DNA of 64,000 nucleotides from Streptomyces sp. CBMA123 (GTDB lineage Bacteria; Actinomycetota; Actinomycetes; Streptomycetales; Streptomycetaceae), in assembly GCF_014596465.1 (NCBI RefSeq), contig NZ_MECK01000035.1, positions 16,652 through 80,651 on the forward strand, in the 5' to 3' direction. Below are positions 15,841-24,713 of this stretch, one piece after another. Made by a program: the position numbers and the translations under genes. Under the pieces are notes generated by a model, which worked only from the letters and a program-made list of their open reading frames with translations, was not told where the DNA came from and did not search any database. The number at the start of each line of letters is the position of its first letter. Within the stretch, counting starts at the first letter, position 1.

Positions 15841-16497
15841 GTGCCCGCCAAGAACGGCCGCACGCTCTACTCGCGCGCGGACCTGCGCCAGGTCCACAAG
15901 ATCAGCGAACCCACGCTCCAGAACCTCTGGACCGACCGCGAGAACAACGGGCATCCGCCCGTCGCGGACACGATCGACGGCGTCATGCACTGGGACGGCG
16001 ACGTCTGGGCGAAGTGGCACCACGAGCTCCAGCGCCAGCGGGCAGCCGCGAACACCACGAACCCGCCGAAGCTCGACGGCGACCCGGAGGACCTGGTGGG
16101 CCCGGCCGAAGCGGCGAAGGTCTGCGGGTTCTCCGACTCCGCCACCGTCTCCCACTACGTCAAGAACCCGCCGGAGGGATGGCCCGACCCAGACGACTGG
16201 GACAAGCTGCCGACCAGGGACCGCCCGAAGTGGAAGCGCTGGCGGTTGTGGCAGTACCTCGCCGACCGCAAGGGCAAGGGCCACGCCGGCGGACGCCCCA
16301 CCGGGCGCCGGGGTGTGGCCTACCCGTACCAGGGGGACGAACGGCTCACCCTCGCCCGGCAGGCCATCGCCGCCAACCCTCAGGCCACGAACGCCGAGCT
16401 GATCCCCCAGCTCTTGGAGCGGACGGAGAAGACCTACTCCCGCCCGACCTGGAACAACATCCTCAAGTCGGCCCGCGAACACCCCGGGGAGGACTGA
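15841..16497 (+). CDS. Putative DNA-binding protein with two winged-helix-like segments
   Basis: GTG 15841 has a strong AGGAGG five bases upstream; a GTG at 15799 overlapping the previous stop is in frame but lacks a site. The 218-residue product has two similar segments that look like excisionase/MerR-type winged helices: YSRADLRQVHKISEPTLQNL (about 9-28) and VGPAEAAKVCGFSDSATVSHYV (about 85-106). Each is followed by an aromatic strand and W-rich helix. A C-terminal NAELIPQLLERTEKTYSRPT-like third helix-turn-helix is possible. Just upstream of the relaxase region it may be a regulator or an oriT accessory protein (inference). Confidence 0.6.
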   Translation: MPAKNGRTLYSRADLRQVHKISEPTLQNLWTDRENNGHPPVADTIDGVMHWDGDVWAKWHHELQRQRAAANTTNPPKLDGDPEDLVGPAEAAKVCGFSDSATVSHYVKNPPEGWPDPDDWDKLPTRDRPKWKRWRLWQYLADRKGKGHAGGRPTGRRGVAYPYQGDERLTLARQAIAANPQATNAELIPQLLERTEKTYSRPTWNNILKSAREHPGED

Positions 16498-16500
16498 CCG

Positions 16501-16674
16501 TTGCCCGACACCCGCTGCCCGCGCTGCGGCGGCCCGCTCGGTGAACGGCCCGCCCACTCCAGGCTGACCACCCACCGGGACATCCTCATCTGCACCACGT
16601 GCGGCACCGACGAAGCCGTGCGCCAGGCCCAGCGCCAGGCACCTGTGCCGCCCGGCGAATGGCCGCTGACCTAG
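16501..16674 (+). CDS. Small zinc-ribbon protein (57 residues)
   Basis: A TTG at 16501, three bases after the previous stop, opens a short frame to TAG 16672-16674. The product has CPRCGGPL near the start and CTTCGTDEAV 25 residues later, a clear two-knuckle zinc ribbon, ending in a Gln/Ala/Pro tail. Proteins of this type with a conserved HSRLTTHRDI-like middle are frequent beside transfer genes of actinobacterial elements and in actinophages. The function is unknown. It is likely co-translated with the DNA-binding candidate before it. Confidence 0.7.
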   Translation: MPDTRCPRCGGPLGERPAHSRLTTHRDILICTTCGTDEAVRQAQRQAPVPPGEWPLT

Positions 16675-16702
16675 TTCAGCCCCCCCAGGGCCACCCGGTG
16701 GC

Positions 16703-16749
16703 ACGGGAAGGTCCCCCGCTCCAGCCGCTGGAGCGGGGGACCTTCCCGT
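16703..16749. terminator. Long perfect palindrome after the accessory operon
   Basis: Arms 16703-16725 and 16727-16749 are perfectly complementary (23 bp). It lies 28 bp after the last accessory gene and would end that transcript. The lack of a T-tract is normal for this GC content. Because it lies about 300 bp from the oriT candidate, a role as a transfer-related hairpin cannot be excluded. Confidence 0.75.
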
Positions 16750-17048
16750 ATCTCCCGGCAGCAGCCGACCCGTGAGCCCGGCCCGCCCCGCGGAGCCGCC
16801 TGCCCCGGCCACCAGCAGCTGCCCACCGAGCCCGAACCCGCGAAGTCCACCCACGCCCGCAGGGCCCGGAGCCACCTCCGCTCCATCACCTCACCGAGTA
16901 CGAAGCCCCAGCCCCCGGACCCGCTCCCGAGGTAACAGTCCAACAGCACGCCAGGCCCGATCGAGCCCGATCCGTAGCAGCAACCAACCCGCCCGGAGTG
17001 CCCGAAGGCACCCCTAGCTGATCATGATCTTGAATTTAGAGGACCAAG
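16750..17048. other. Intergenic region upstream of the relaxase
   Basis: No convincing gene lies here. The base composition drops in GC towards 17020-17060 (GATCATGATCTTGAATTTAG), as is common near nicking or control sites. Confidence 0.5.
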
Positions 17049-17071
17049 GTATCGTCACTTCGTGACGATAC
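17049..17071. other. Candidate oriT or operator inverted repeat
   Basis: GTATCGTCAC (17049-17058) and GTGACGATAC (17062-17071) are perfect 10-bp arms around TTC. It lies 55 bp before the relaxase start in a locally AT-richer stretch. MobF relaxases recognise an inverted repeat close to the nick site, so this is the best oriT candidate. A repressor operator for the relaxase gene is the alternative. Confidence 0.5.
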
Positions 17072-17125
17072 AATCGGCAAAGATGACCGGATCTGACCGG
17101 AAGAGTGCGGGGGGTGAGCGGGCCG

Positions 17126-20100
17126 ATGGCGTGGGTGACCATGATCGGCCCGTCCGACGAGCAGGTTGAGTACCGCCTCACCGGCGGCCACGGATGCGGG
17201 AAGACGGTCACGGTCGACGCCGCGCCCCTCGTCGCCGCGATCGAGGCCAAGGCCGAGGAAGCCGGGACGACCGTCGCCGCCCTGCTCGGCTCCACCGAGG
17301 CCAAGAAGGCGTTCTTCCGGGCCCGCGCCCAAGTGCGGAACGCCAAGTCCGCGCGGTTCACCGGGTTCGACGCCGTCGAGGTCGCTGCCGCTGCCGGCCT
17401 CAGCGCCCGCGAGCTGTACGGCGAACAGGCCCTCCCGCTCCAGGCTGCCGACGGGCAGGTGGACTACCACCTCGATGCCAGCGAACGCCCCCTCGTGTGG
17501 ATCGGCGGCGGCCTCAACGAATTCGGCATCGCCCCCGGCAGCGTGCTCGCTCCCACCGACTTCCAGGCGGCCCGGCGCCTCATGCGCGGTGAGGACCCCC
17601 GAACAGGCCAGACCCTGGTGGAACCCATGGTCGCCATCGCGCCGGCCGCGAAGCTGCCCGCCGCCCCGCTGGTCCGCGCCATCCGCCGCGCCGGCGCCGA
17701 ACGCAGCGTGAGCCCCGCGAGCCTGCTGGACTCCCAGCGGAAGAAGGACGCCTTCCGCAGGATGGAGAACCAGCTCCAGCGGCACGGCGAATCGCACCGC
17801 ATCCCCGCCTCCACCCTGCTCAAGCTCGCCGACGCCGTCGGCATCGACGCCGTCGCCCTCTACGGCGAAGCCGCCTTGCAGAAGGCCGTCGCCGCCGAGG
17901 CGGGCGGTCGCCTCGACGCCCGTGCACTCCTGCGCGCCGTCGAAGCCCGCGCCACCGAAACCGGACAGCAGCCTGCCGACCTGTTCACGGCAGCGTCCAT
18001 GAAGCGCCGGTACGCCCAGACCGCACGCGAAGGCGAACGGCGCCTCCGCGACCTGCCCATGGACGTCCGCGAAGCCGTCGCCATGGCCAAGGCCGCAGGG
18101 CTCGCACCTGACAGCGTGTGGGACGCCGAGGAGATCAAGGCCGCCTTCCTCGAAGGCCGGGTACAGGTCGGCAACCGTGGCGCCGACGTCACCCTCGACC
18201 TGGCGAAGTCCAAGTCGGTGCTGCTTGCCTACGCACCCGAGGAGATCGCCGCCCAGGTTGAGGCCATCTACACCTCCGCCGGCCGCGAGTCCATCACCGC
18301 TCTGGAACGGTGGACCGCCTACGGCATGCGCGGACGCAACGGCGACGGCGCCGAACCGGAGACCGTGAGGACCAGCGGCTTCTCCGGCTGGATGATGGTG
18401 CACCGAGCCGCCCGGCCCGTGGACGGCGCCCCGTACGGCGACCCCCACTTTCACCTCCACTTCACGCTCGCCAACATGGCCAAGGGGACCGACGGCCAGT
18501 GGTCCACCGTGGCGGCCGGAGGCCGTGACCTCAACCGCCACGCGCGCGCCACCCAGTCCCTCATGAATGCCCGCATCCGCCGGGAGCTCACCGACACCTT
18601 CGGCATCACCTTCCGCCGCGAAGAGCGCACCGGTGCCTGGGAGATCGGCGCGATCCCCGAAGCCACCGTCCGCCTGTTCAGCAAGCGCGACAGCCAGGTG
18701 CGGTCCCTGCTGAGCAAGCTGGGCATCGACTACGACAGCGCCACCACTCGCGAGCGCACCGCCGCCTCCACCGCGTCCAAGGCCGCGAAGAACGGCGAAG
18801 CCGCCGGGGTCGAGGACGATGTCCTGCGCGCGTACTGGCAGGCCGAAGGCCGTGCCGCTGGCGACGACCCTGACGCCATCGCGGCCAGCGCCGTGCAGCA
18901 GGCCAAGGCAGGCCAGAACCCTGACCTGGACCAGCTGTGCGCCCAGGTCTTCGACCCGAAGACCGGCCTGACCAGCCACTCCAAGGAGTTCACCCACGCC
19001 GCCGCCATCGCCGCCGTCCTGGACGCCCTCCCGTACGGCGTCGCCGACGCCGACGAAGCCGAACGGCTCACCAACTCCGTCCTGCGGCACAGCGGGTACG
19101 CGGTCAAGCTGAACCCGAAGGGCGCCAGGCACTTCACCCACGCCGACCGCTACACCACAGCCGACGTGGTCGCCGCCGAAACGCTCATCATCTCCGAGGC
19201 CACGAACCGCCTCAACGAGCACGCGGCCGTAGTCAGCCACGACACCGTCGCCATGACCCTGTCCGCCGTCGAAGCCCAGCACGGCGGCACCTTCGCGTTC
19301 TCGGGCGAGCAGCGCGCGGTCCTCGAACGGCTGCTGACCGCAGGCCACGGAATCGACGCCGTCGTGGGCATCGCCGGATCGGGCAAGACCACGATCATGG
19401 ACACCGCCCGGCAGGCGTGGGAGGCCAACGGGCTCATCATCGCCGGGGCGAGCACCGCCGCCGTCGCCGCCGCCAACCTCAAAGCAGAGGCGGGCATTGG
19501 CTCCCGCACCCTCGCCTCCTGGCTCACCGGCATCCGCAACGGCGGCCCGGGTCTCACTGGCGTGGACGTCTTGGTCGTGGACGAGGCGGCGATGTGCGAC
19601 GACCGCGACATCGCCGAACTCCTCGCCCACGCCGCCACGACCCGCACGAAGATCATCGGCATCGGCGACCCCAAGCAACTGCACGCACCCGGCATCGGCG
19701 GCTCCTTCGCCGCCGTCCACCACATCGTGGGTGGACTCGAACTCACCGAGAACTTCCGGCAGAAGGACGCGATCGAGCGTCGGGCACTGGCACTGTGGCG
19801 CGACGACAACCGCATGGAAGCACTCCGCTCCTTCGCCGGGACCGGCCGCGTGCACGCCCTTGCGGACAAGGACGCGACCCTCGCCGCGATGCTCACCATC
19901 TGGGCCGACAAGCGCGCCGCGCACACCGACGACCACACCGCCGTGCAGCAGCTCCTCATGCTCGCCTCCACCAACGAGATTGTGGAAGAGCTGAATCTCG
20001 GCGCCCGCGCCCTGCGGAAGGCCGCCGGTGCCCTCACCGGCCCGGAACACCTCTTCGCACTGCCAGGCGGCGGCGAACTCGCGCTGTCCATCGGCGACCA

Positions 20101-21586
20101 GGTGCTCCTGCGAGCCAACGACTACCGGAACAAGCAGAGTCGAGGTGCGAACGAAGACGTCCTGAACGGCTACCGCGGAATCGTGCGGGCCGTGGACGAG
20201 GCACGCCGGGTCCTGGTCGAGTGGAGGGAGAAGACCCCCGAGGGCCAGCGCGACGTCGCAGAGTGGGTCGATACCGACTACATCGCACAGGGCGGCCTCG
20301 GCCTCGGGTACGCCATCACCGGCCACAAGTCCCAGGGCCTGAGCGTTCAGGAAGCCCTGGTCTACGGCCCCGGCGCGCAGGCCAACGCCCTCTACACGAT
20401 GCTGAGCCGGGACAAGAAGGAGAGTCACCTCTTTCTCCCGCTGTCCGTCTACGAGACCGACGCGGACCGTGCTCGCGCAGGCGAAGCGCTCACCGACCAG
20501 GAGCAGCTTGACCGCGCCGTCGCGGGCCTCATCCGCGAGGTCGAGACCGGCACCGAGGAACGCATGATCCTCACTGAACTCCCGCAGGCTGCCGTCCCCG
20601 CCCACGTCCGGGAAATCGTCGCCGACCTGCCGATCCCCCGTGCTCCCGGAAGCGCACACGAGGCGGAGGAAGCGGGCGACATCGAGACTGCGGACACGCC
20701 CAAGCCTGAGCACCGACGCACCGCGAGTTCCACTAAGCGTGCGGTGGACCCGGCCGTGACCTCGGACATCCGCCAGTCGCACGCCGTCCGTCCGTTCGCC
20801 CATCTGGCCAACTCGGCCTTGCGTGACGCTGTGCGCAAGGCCACCGCAGCCGCACGGGCTACGGGAGCGGCGGCCGATAAGGCAGAGGCCGCAGCGGACC
20901 GCGTCGAGCAGAAGGTATCCGCTGGAACCGGTCCGAACGTGCTGGCTCTCAGCCGCCGGCAGCAAGAGATCGCCGAACGCGCCGGAGCGATCCGCGAAGT
21001 GCGAACGCTGAACGCTGTGGTCGCCGAGCGCACTGCCCGGCTGCACGGAACACAGGACCGCATCAGCGCGGTCGAACAGCAGTTGGCCGCCACCGGTCGG
21101 TTCGGGCGCCTGGTGCTGCGCGGAGACCAGCGGGCCGCCGTCGAGACAGAGCGCGAGGACCTGATCCGTACGTGCCACGACGCTGGGCAGGAGCTGGAGA
21201 CCGCGAGCAAGCGGCTCCGCGAGGTTGCCCAGCAGGCCGGACCCGCCAGCGAGCACGAAGCCGTGCTCGCCGAGGCCGACATGCCGCAGGAGGAGAAGGC
21301 CGCGCTTCTGCGACGTGCCAAGGACAAGGACACCCAAGCGGCCAAGGGCCTCCGAGTCGAGGCGACCAAGGCACGCACTACCGCACGCAAGGCCGACAGC
21401 CGGGTGTTCGGGCTCCAGGAAGAACTGACTCGGCGGACCGACCGGAGCCGGCAGAACAACGACACCGAAGAGGCAGCAGTGCCGACTACGCCGAACCCGG
21501 AGTCCCCGTACGCCAAGCACGCGAGTGCGGCAGATCCGTACTTGTACGAGGTGCCGGAAACCCCGCTGGCTACACCGCTGCCGTAG
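17126..21586 (+). CDS. MobF-type (TrwC/TraI) relaxase with RecD-like helicase
   Basis: I prefer ATG 17126 (MAWVTMIG, the usual family start) over GTG 17105, giving 1,486 residues. Tyr16 in QVEYRL and Tyr114 in QVDYHL are candidates for the nicking tyrosine. The metal-binding His triad HFHLHF is at 441-446. The helicase part shows Walker A GIAGSGKT (748-755) and Walker B VLVVDEAAMC (about 814-823), then a C-terminal GYAITGHKSQG motif and a long coiled-coil tail. Three similar modules of about 75 residues (about 30-102, 177-251, 261-341) are inserted before the His triad. The enzyme would nick at oriT and unwind the strand sent to the recipient. Confidence 0.95.
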   Translation: MAWVTMIGPSDEQVEYRLTGGHGCGKTVTVDAAPLVAAIEAKAEEAGTTVAALLGSTEAKKAFFRARAQVRNAKSARFTGFDAVEVAAAAGLSARELYGEQALPLQAADGQVDYHLDASERPLVWIGGGLNEFGIAPGSVLAPTDFQAARRLMRGEDPRTGQTLVEPMVAIAPAAKLPAAPLVRAIRRAGAERSVSPASLLDSQRKKDAFRRMENQLQRHGESHRIPASTLLKLADAVGIDAVALYGEAALQKAVAAEAGGRLDARALLRAVEARATETGQQPADLFTAASMKRRYAQTAREGERRLRDLPMDVREAVAMAKAAGLAPDSVWDAEEIKAAFLEGRVQVGNRGADVTLDLAKSKSVLLAYAPEEIAAQVEAIYTSAGRESITALERWTAYGMRGRNGDGAEPETVRTSGFSGWMMVHRAARPVDGAPYGDPHFHLHFTLANMAKGTDGQWSTVAAGGRDLNRHARATQSLMNARIRRELTDTFGITFRREERTGAWEIGAIPEATVRLFSKRDSQVRSLLSKLGIDYDSATTRERTAASTASKAAKNGEAAGVEDDVLRAYWQAEGRAAGDDPDAIAASAVQQAKAGQNPDLDQLCAQVFDPKTGLTSHSKEFTHAAAIAAVLDALPYGVADADEAERLTNSVLRHSGYAVKLNPKGARHFTHADRYTTADVVAAETLIISEATNRLNEHAAVVSHDTVAMTLSAVEAQHGGTFAFSGEQRAVLERLLTAGHGIDAVVGIAGSGKTTIMDTARQAWEANGLIIAGASTAAVAAANLKAEAGIGSRTLASWLTGIRNGGPGLTGVDVLVVDEAAMCDDRDIAELLAHAATTRTKIIGIGDPKQLHAPGIGGSFAAVHHIVGGLELTENFRQKDAIERRALALWRDDNRMEALRSFAGTGRVHALADKDATLAAMLTIWADKRAAHTDDHTAVQQLLMLASTNEIVEELNLGARALRKAAGALTGPEHLFALPGGGELALSIGDQVLLRANDYRNKQSRGANEDVLNGYRGIVRAVDEARRVLVEWREKTPEGQRDVAEWVDTDYIAQGGLGLGYAITGHKSQGLSVQEALVYGPGAQANALYTMLSRDKKESHLFLPLSVYETDADRARAGEALTDQEQLDRAVAGLIREVETGTEERMILTELPQAAVPAHVREIVADLPIPRAPGSAHEAEEAGDIETADTPKPEHRRTASSTKRAVDPAVTSDIRQSHAVRPFAHLANSALRDAVRKATAAARATGAAADKAEAAADRVEQKVSAGTGPNVLALSRRQQEIAERAGAIREVRTLNAVVAERTARLHGTQDRISAVEQQLAATGRFGRLVLRGDQRAAVETEREDLIRTCHDAGQELETASKRLREVAQQAGPASEHEAVLAEADMPQEEKAALLRRAKDKDTQAAKGLRVEATKARTTARKADSRVFGLQEELTRRTDRSRQNNDTEEAAVPTTPNPESPYAKHASAADPYLYEVPETPLATPLP

Positions 21587-21624
21587 GGACGCTGACAGCC
21601 GCGTAACGTACGGGCGCACGCGAA

Positions 21625-21657
21625 GGGGCGGGGAGCAACTCCTTGGCTCCCCGCCCC
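21625..21657. terminator. Bidirectional terminator hairpin
   Basis: GGGGCGGGGAGC (21625-21636) pairs perfectly with GCTCCCCGCCCC (21646-21657). It lies between the convergent relaxase and membrane-protein genes and can serve both. Confidence 0.85.
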
Positions 21658-21689
21658 ATCACCTGCACACGATCAAGAAACGCGCCGCG

Positions 21690-23330
21690 TCACCCGAGGC
21701 TCTCGGGCAGCACCGATTCGAAGTTGTCCAGGTGCAGCTCGTACTCGCACATCTGCAACATCATGTCGCGAGCGACCCCCACGGCGGGCTTGCCGTCCAG
21801 GTCGGCGTACGCCCAGCCGATGAACTGGTTCGACAGCGGGGAACCCGGCAGCGTCCGCAGCCCATCGGTGCCAACCATGGTCGTCAGCGGCTTGCGGCTC
21901 TCCAGCCAGACCCCGAACTGGGCCGCAGGGGGAGCGAAGGTGCCCAGTCCAAGATCCTTCGTCAGGAACTCGGCGAAGGCTGCCGGGACCGCCAGGCCAA
22001 GGTTAATGCGTCGGTACCACTCCACGAGACCCGAGGCCGGAGGTACCTGTCCGTCGGCCGTCCGCGGCTCGACATAGAGGAGCAAGGCTGCCGTCCGCGC
22101 GGGCCGGCCGAGACTCCCGCCGGTAGGCGGCAGGAAGAGCGCAGAGGCAACCGGCGTACCTTCCATCGGATCGTCACCAGCCGTCAGAGCGGCCTCAAGG
22201 GCCAGCAGCCCCCGCCCCGCCAGATTCGTCCAGGCCGCATCAGCTGGCACATGAGTCAACGATCCGACGACCTCGCGCACGGCAGCTGAGTCGAGAAACG
22301 CCGCCAACTTCGCACGCAGCTCGGTGCCACTGACCGCCTGGTCCATCTCCTCGCAGCCGACGAGCATGCCGACCTTGACCACCGGCGGCGCATCCTCCCA
22401 CTGACGGCCGCCATAGCCGGGGTGGGACATCATGCTGTGGCTCATGTTCATGACCCCACCGACCTCCGCACCGTTCGTGGTGTGGTGCCAGTGGTCGGTC
22501 ACCGCCGGTACCAGCCCCAGGGCGGACGCGGGCTCAGGCTCGATCGCGTTCTCCTGCTCCGGTTCCTCGGGCAGCTTGCTCAGATCGAGGCAGTACGGCT
22601 CGGTCCCGTCGGTACCGATCTGGAACTGGTAGTCGACGTTGCCCTCCGGCTCGTCCCTGATCACTCGCAGCGTGAGGATGATGTGCTGACTCTTGAGCTC
22701 GGCCCAGGCCCTGACAGCCTGATAGCGGAAGGTCACCGCCTTCGGGAGCGACGGGAAGACCCAATGATCGCCGCGCAGCCACTTGGTCCCCTCAAGATCC
22801 TCCCGGAGCGCGGGGAAGTCGAATCCGGCGAGGTCGAGCAACGGCCTGTCGAACTTCGGGACAGCCTTGGCGTCGACCGACCCGTCCTCCAGCCAGGGCA
22901 CAGGCCAACTTCGAGGGCCGACCCAACCGCCATCCTGGTCATGGGCGTCGATGACCTTCACCCGGAAGCGCCCGAGGTCACCCCGGTTCAGAACACCGAG
23001 CCGGAGGCGATTCGTGGCCGTGTCGAACTCCGGCGAGAGCCGGACCACAACCGGCGCCGCAGGCACGTCGGCAGCATCACGGCCTCGACCGGCCGTTGAC
23101 GACTCGACGTGGACAGTCGGACGCTCCCGAGCCGGCCACCACTTCAACACGGTGGCGAAGCCCAGGTACAAAGTGATCACCCCGAGCCCGGCACAGAGGT
23201 ACGTAGGCCACCACGGGAAGGTCGAGTGGTCCGCGGCCGCCATCGGCCAGACGATCGCGAGAACCGTAAAGGAGACGACTGCTGCGCCTACCCAGGCGGC
23301 CGAAAAGCCGCCCCTATCTTCAATTGCCAC
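21690..23330 (-). CDS. Membrane-anchored protein of unknown function
   Basis: A 546-residue protein with two hydrophobic N-terminal segments (about 10-31 and 40-62) and then a large soluble part. Residues about 90-260 look beta-rich (VVVRLSPEFDTATNRLRLGV; a strand with VKVIDAHDQDGGW), resembling an immunoglobulin-like fold. Residues about 340-540 are alpha/beta with no recognised motif. I do not recognise the family. It stands alone, converging on the relaxase gene across a shared terminator. As it follows the transfer initiation gene it could be an entry-exclusion or defence-type protein, but nothing in the sequence shows this. Confidence 0.65.
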   Translation of the reverse strand: MAIEDRGGFSAAWVGAAVVSFTVLAIVWPMAAADHSTFPWWPTYLCAGLGVITLYLGFATVLKWWPARERPTVHVESSTAGRGRDAADVPAAPVVVRLSPEFDTATNRLRLGVLNRGDLGRFRVKVIDAHDQDGGWVGPRSWPVPWLEDGSVDAKAVPKFDRPLLDLAGFDFPALREDLEGTKWLRGDHWVFPSLPKAVTFRYQAVRAWAELKSQHIILTLRVIRDEPEGNVDYQFQIGTDGTEPYCLDLSKLPEEPEQENAIEPEPASALGLVPAVTDHWHHTTNGAEVGGVMNMSHSMMSHPGYGGRQWEDAPPVVKVGMLVGCEEMDQAVSGTELRAKLAAFLDSAAVREVVGSLTHVPADAAWTNLAGRGLLALEAALTAGDDPMEGTPVASALFLPPTGGSLGRPARTAALLLYVEPRTADGQVPPASGLVEWYRRINLGLAVPAAFAEFLTKDLGLGTFAPPAAQFGVWLESRKPLTTMVGTDGLRTLPGSPLSNQFIGWAYADLDGKPAVGVARDMMLQMCEYELHLDNFESVLPESLG

Positions 23331-23339
23331 CCGCTAATC

Positions 23340-23721
23340 CTATCGGCGAGCGCCTGGCGTACGGCAGAACTCTGCAACCCGGCGGCCATCTTGAGCCCAC
23401 CGGCGTCGACCTGCTCGCTGCCACAGTGCGCGAGCTGATAGAGGAGACCGGGCTTGACCCTGCCGGTGTGCTTCCCGCGTCGCAGACGCCGGTCTACATC
23501 GAGTATGGCCAGGTTCCCGGCTCGGCCGAAGAAGGACGAGCCGGCTCACCACCACCTCGACCTCGGATTCGCATTCAGGACCGGCTCACGCGAACGTGGA
23601 CGTGGGTCGCCTCCAGGAGTCTGAGGTGACGGGCGCGGCCTGGTACCCGCTCGGCACGGCCGAGCGTCTTGTCGGGCACCGCATTGGCCGGGCGGTCAGC
23701 ACGCTGGCTCGGCTCGGCTGA
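23340..23721 (+). pseudogene. Nudix hydrolase pseudogene, duplicate of the gene at 24714
   Basis: The DNA matches the C-terminal two thirds of the intact Nudix gene closely (LQPGGHLE.., RELIEETGLDP.., TPVYIEYG..). The first third and the start are missing. At least two single-base insertions break the frame: an extra C near 23518 (GTTCCCGGC versus GTTCCGGC) and an extra base near 23582. The end (ARLG then TGA at 23719-23721) is intact in the original frame. A partial duplication followed by decay explains this. Confidence 0.85.
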
Positions 23722-23755
23722 ACTGCTGCCGTGGCTTCGCTGGTGGCGGGTCGGC

Positions 23756-24502
23756 CTACGAGATCAGGCGGATGATGATCGCAGTGGCGTCGTCGTGCGG
23801 CTTTCCCCGCTCCGGGGACCGGACCGCTTCCTCTTCGCGGGTCAGGCGGATGACCTCCCGGGGACCGAGGTTGAGCAGCGCGTCCATGAGTTCTTCCCAG
23901 GTCCAGCCGTAGTGGTCGGCCAGGCGGGAGGCGCCATCGGTGAGCACTGCAACGGCGGCGACGGAGTCCCGCGGCAGGGTGCGGGTGACGGCCCGGTCGG
24001 CGGCAGCCGGGTCGGTGGAGGCGACCCAGAATCCGGGGTCGCGGTTCCGCAGGGCGCTGAGGTGGTCGGGCGTGTAGCCAGGCAGGTGGCGGGTGCGGGT
24101 ATCGGTGACCACCTGAACCTCGCCCGCGCTCGTGAGCACGAGGATTGGGGAGTCGCAGAGCACCATCAGCTCCACCTCATCCTCGGTGATCCGGGCAGCG
24201 GCCACGGTGGACGACGGGCTGTCGGGGCAGGTCATGTCGCAGGTCCGGCCGTGGAACGCGGCGAGGTCGGCGATGGCGGCCCGCAGCACCTCCGGCAGCG
24301 GCACGGCGGTGGTGGCCAGCCGGGTGCCGAGCCCGGCGGCGAGCTTGCGCACGTACCAGGCGACGGTATGGGTGCAGCCGGTAGGCAGACCATTCGCGGT
24401 AGCGCCGTCCAGAGCAACCGCCCAGGTGTTCCCGGTGAGGGCGTAGTCGTCGCCGTCGCCGTCTGTCCCCGGCGTCGGGACACTGGCGCATGTGATCTCC
24501 AT
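23756..24502 (-). CDS. PP2C-like protein phosphatase
   Basis: The ATG at 24502 follows GAAGGAG at 8 bases and gives 248 residues. Motifs fit the PP2C/SpoIIE-like metal-dependent phosphatase fold: an early VALDGATA (the first metal Asp), a central VAVLTDGASR, and a C-terminal KPHDDATAIII. Such enzymes remove phosphate from serine/threonine. It lies between the Nudix pseudogene and the divergent intact Nudix gene. Related proteins occur as stand-alone genes in Streptomyces. Its substrate is unknown. Confidence 0.75.
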   Translation of the reverse strand: MEITCASVPTPGTDGDGDDYALTGNTWAVALDGATANGLPTGCTHTVAWYVRKLAAGLGTRLATTAVPLPEVLRAAIADLAAFHGRTCDMTCPDSPSSTVAAARITEDEVELMVLCDSPILVLTSAGEVQVVTDTRTRHLPGYTPDHLSALRNRDPGFWVASTDPAAADRAVTRTLPRDSVAAVAVLTDGASRLADHYGWTWEELMDALLNLGPREVIRLTREEEAVRSPERGKPHDDATAIIIRLIS

Positions 24503-24713
24503 AGGCGGAACTCCTTCGATTCGATGCCTGGGGCGCCCTTGGCCACCGGCATGACGGCGCGTTGGTGCGTGGTGGGGCAGGCGTGACTTGTAGAGTGCGA
24601 ACCGCCTTGTAAGCCATGCATCTTGTGGGAGTCGACTGTGTTAGCGCTGGTAGCTCGCGTTCGATTGATCGGTCACCGGGAGCCTTGCTCTCGGGGTGGC
24701 GTGGAGGTGCGCC

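Noticed and set aside
17036..21619. Minus-strand open frame of about 1,500 codons opposite the relaxase
   Set aside because: It mirrors the relaxase gene at high GC; no motif, ribosome-binding site or composition supports it.
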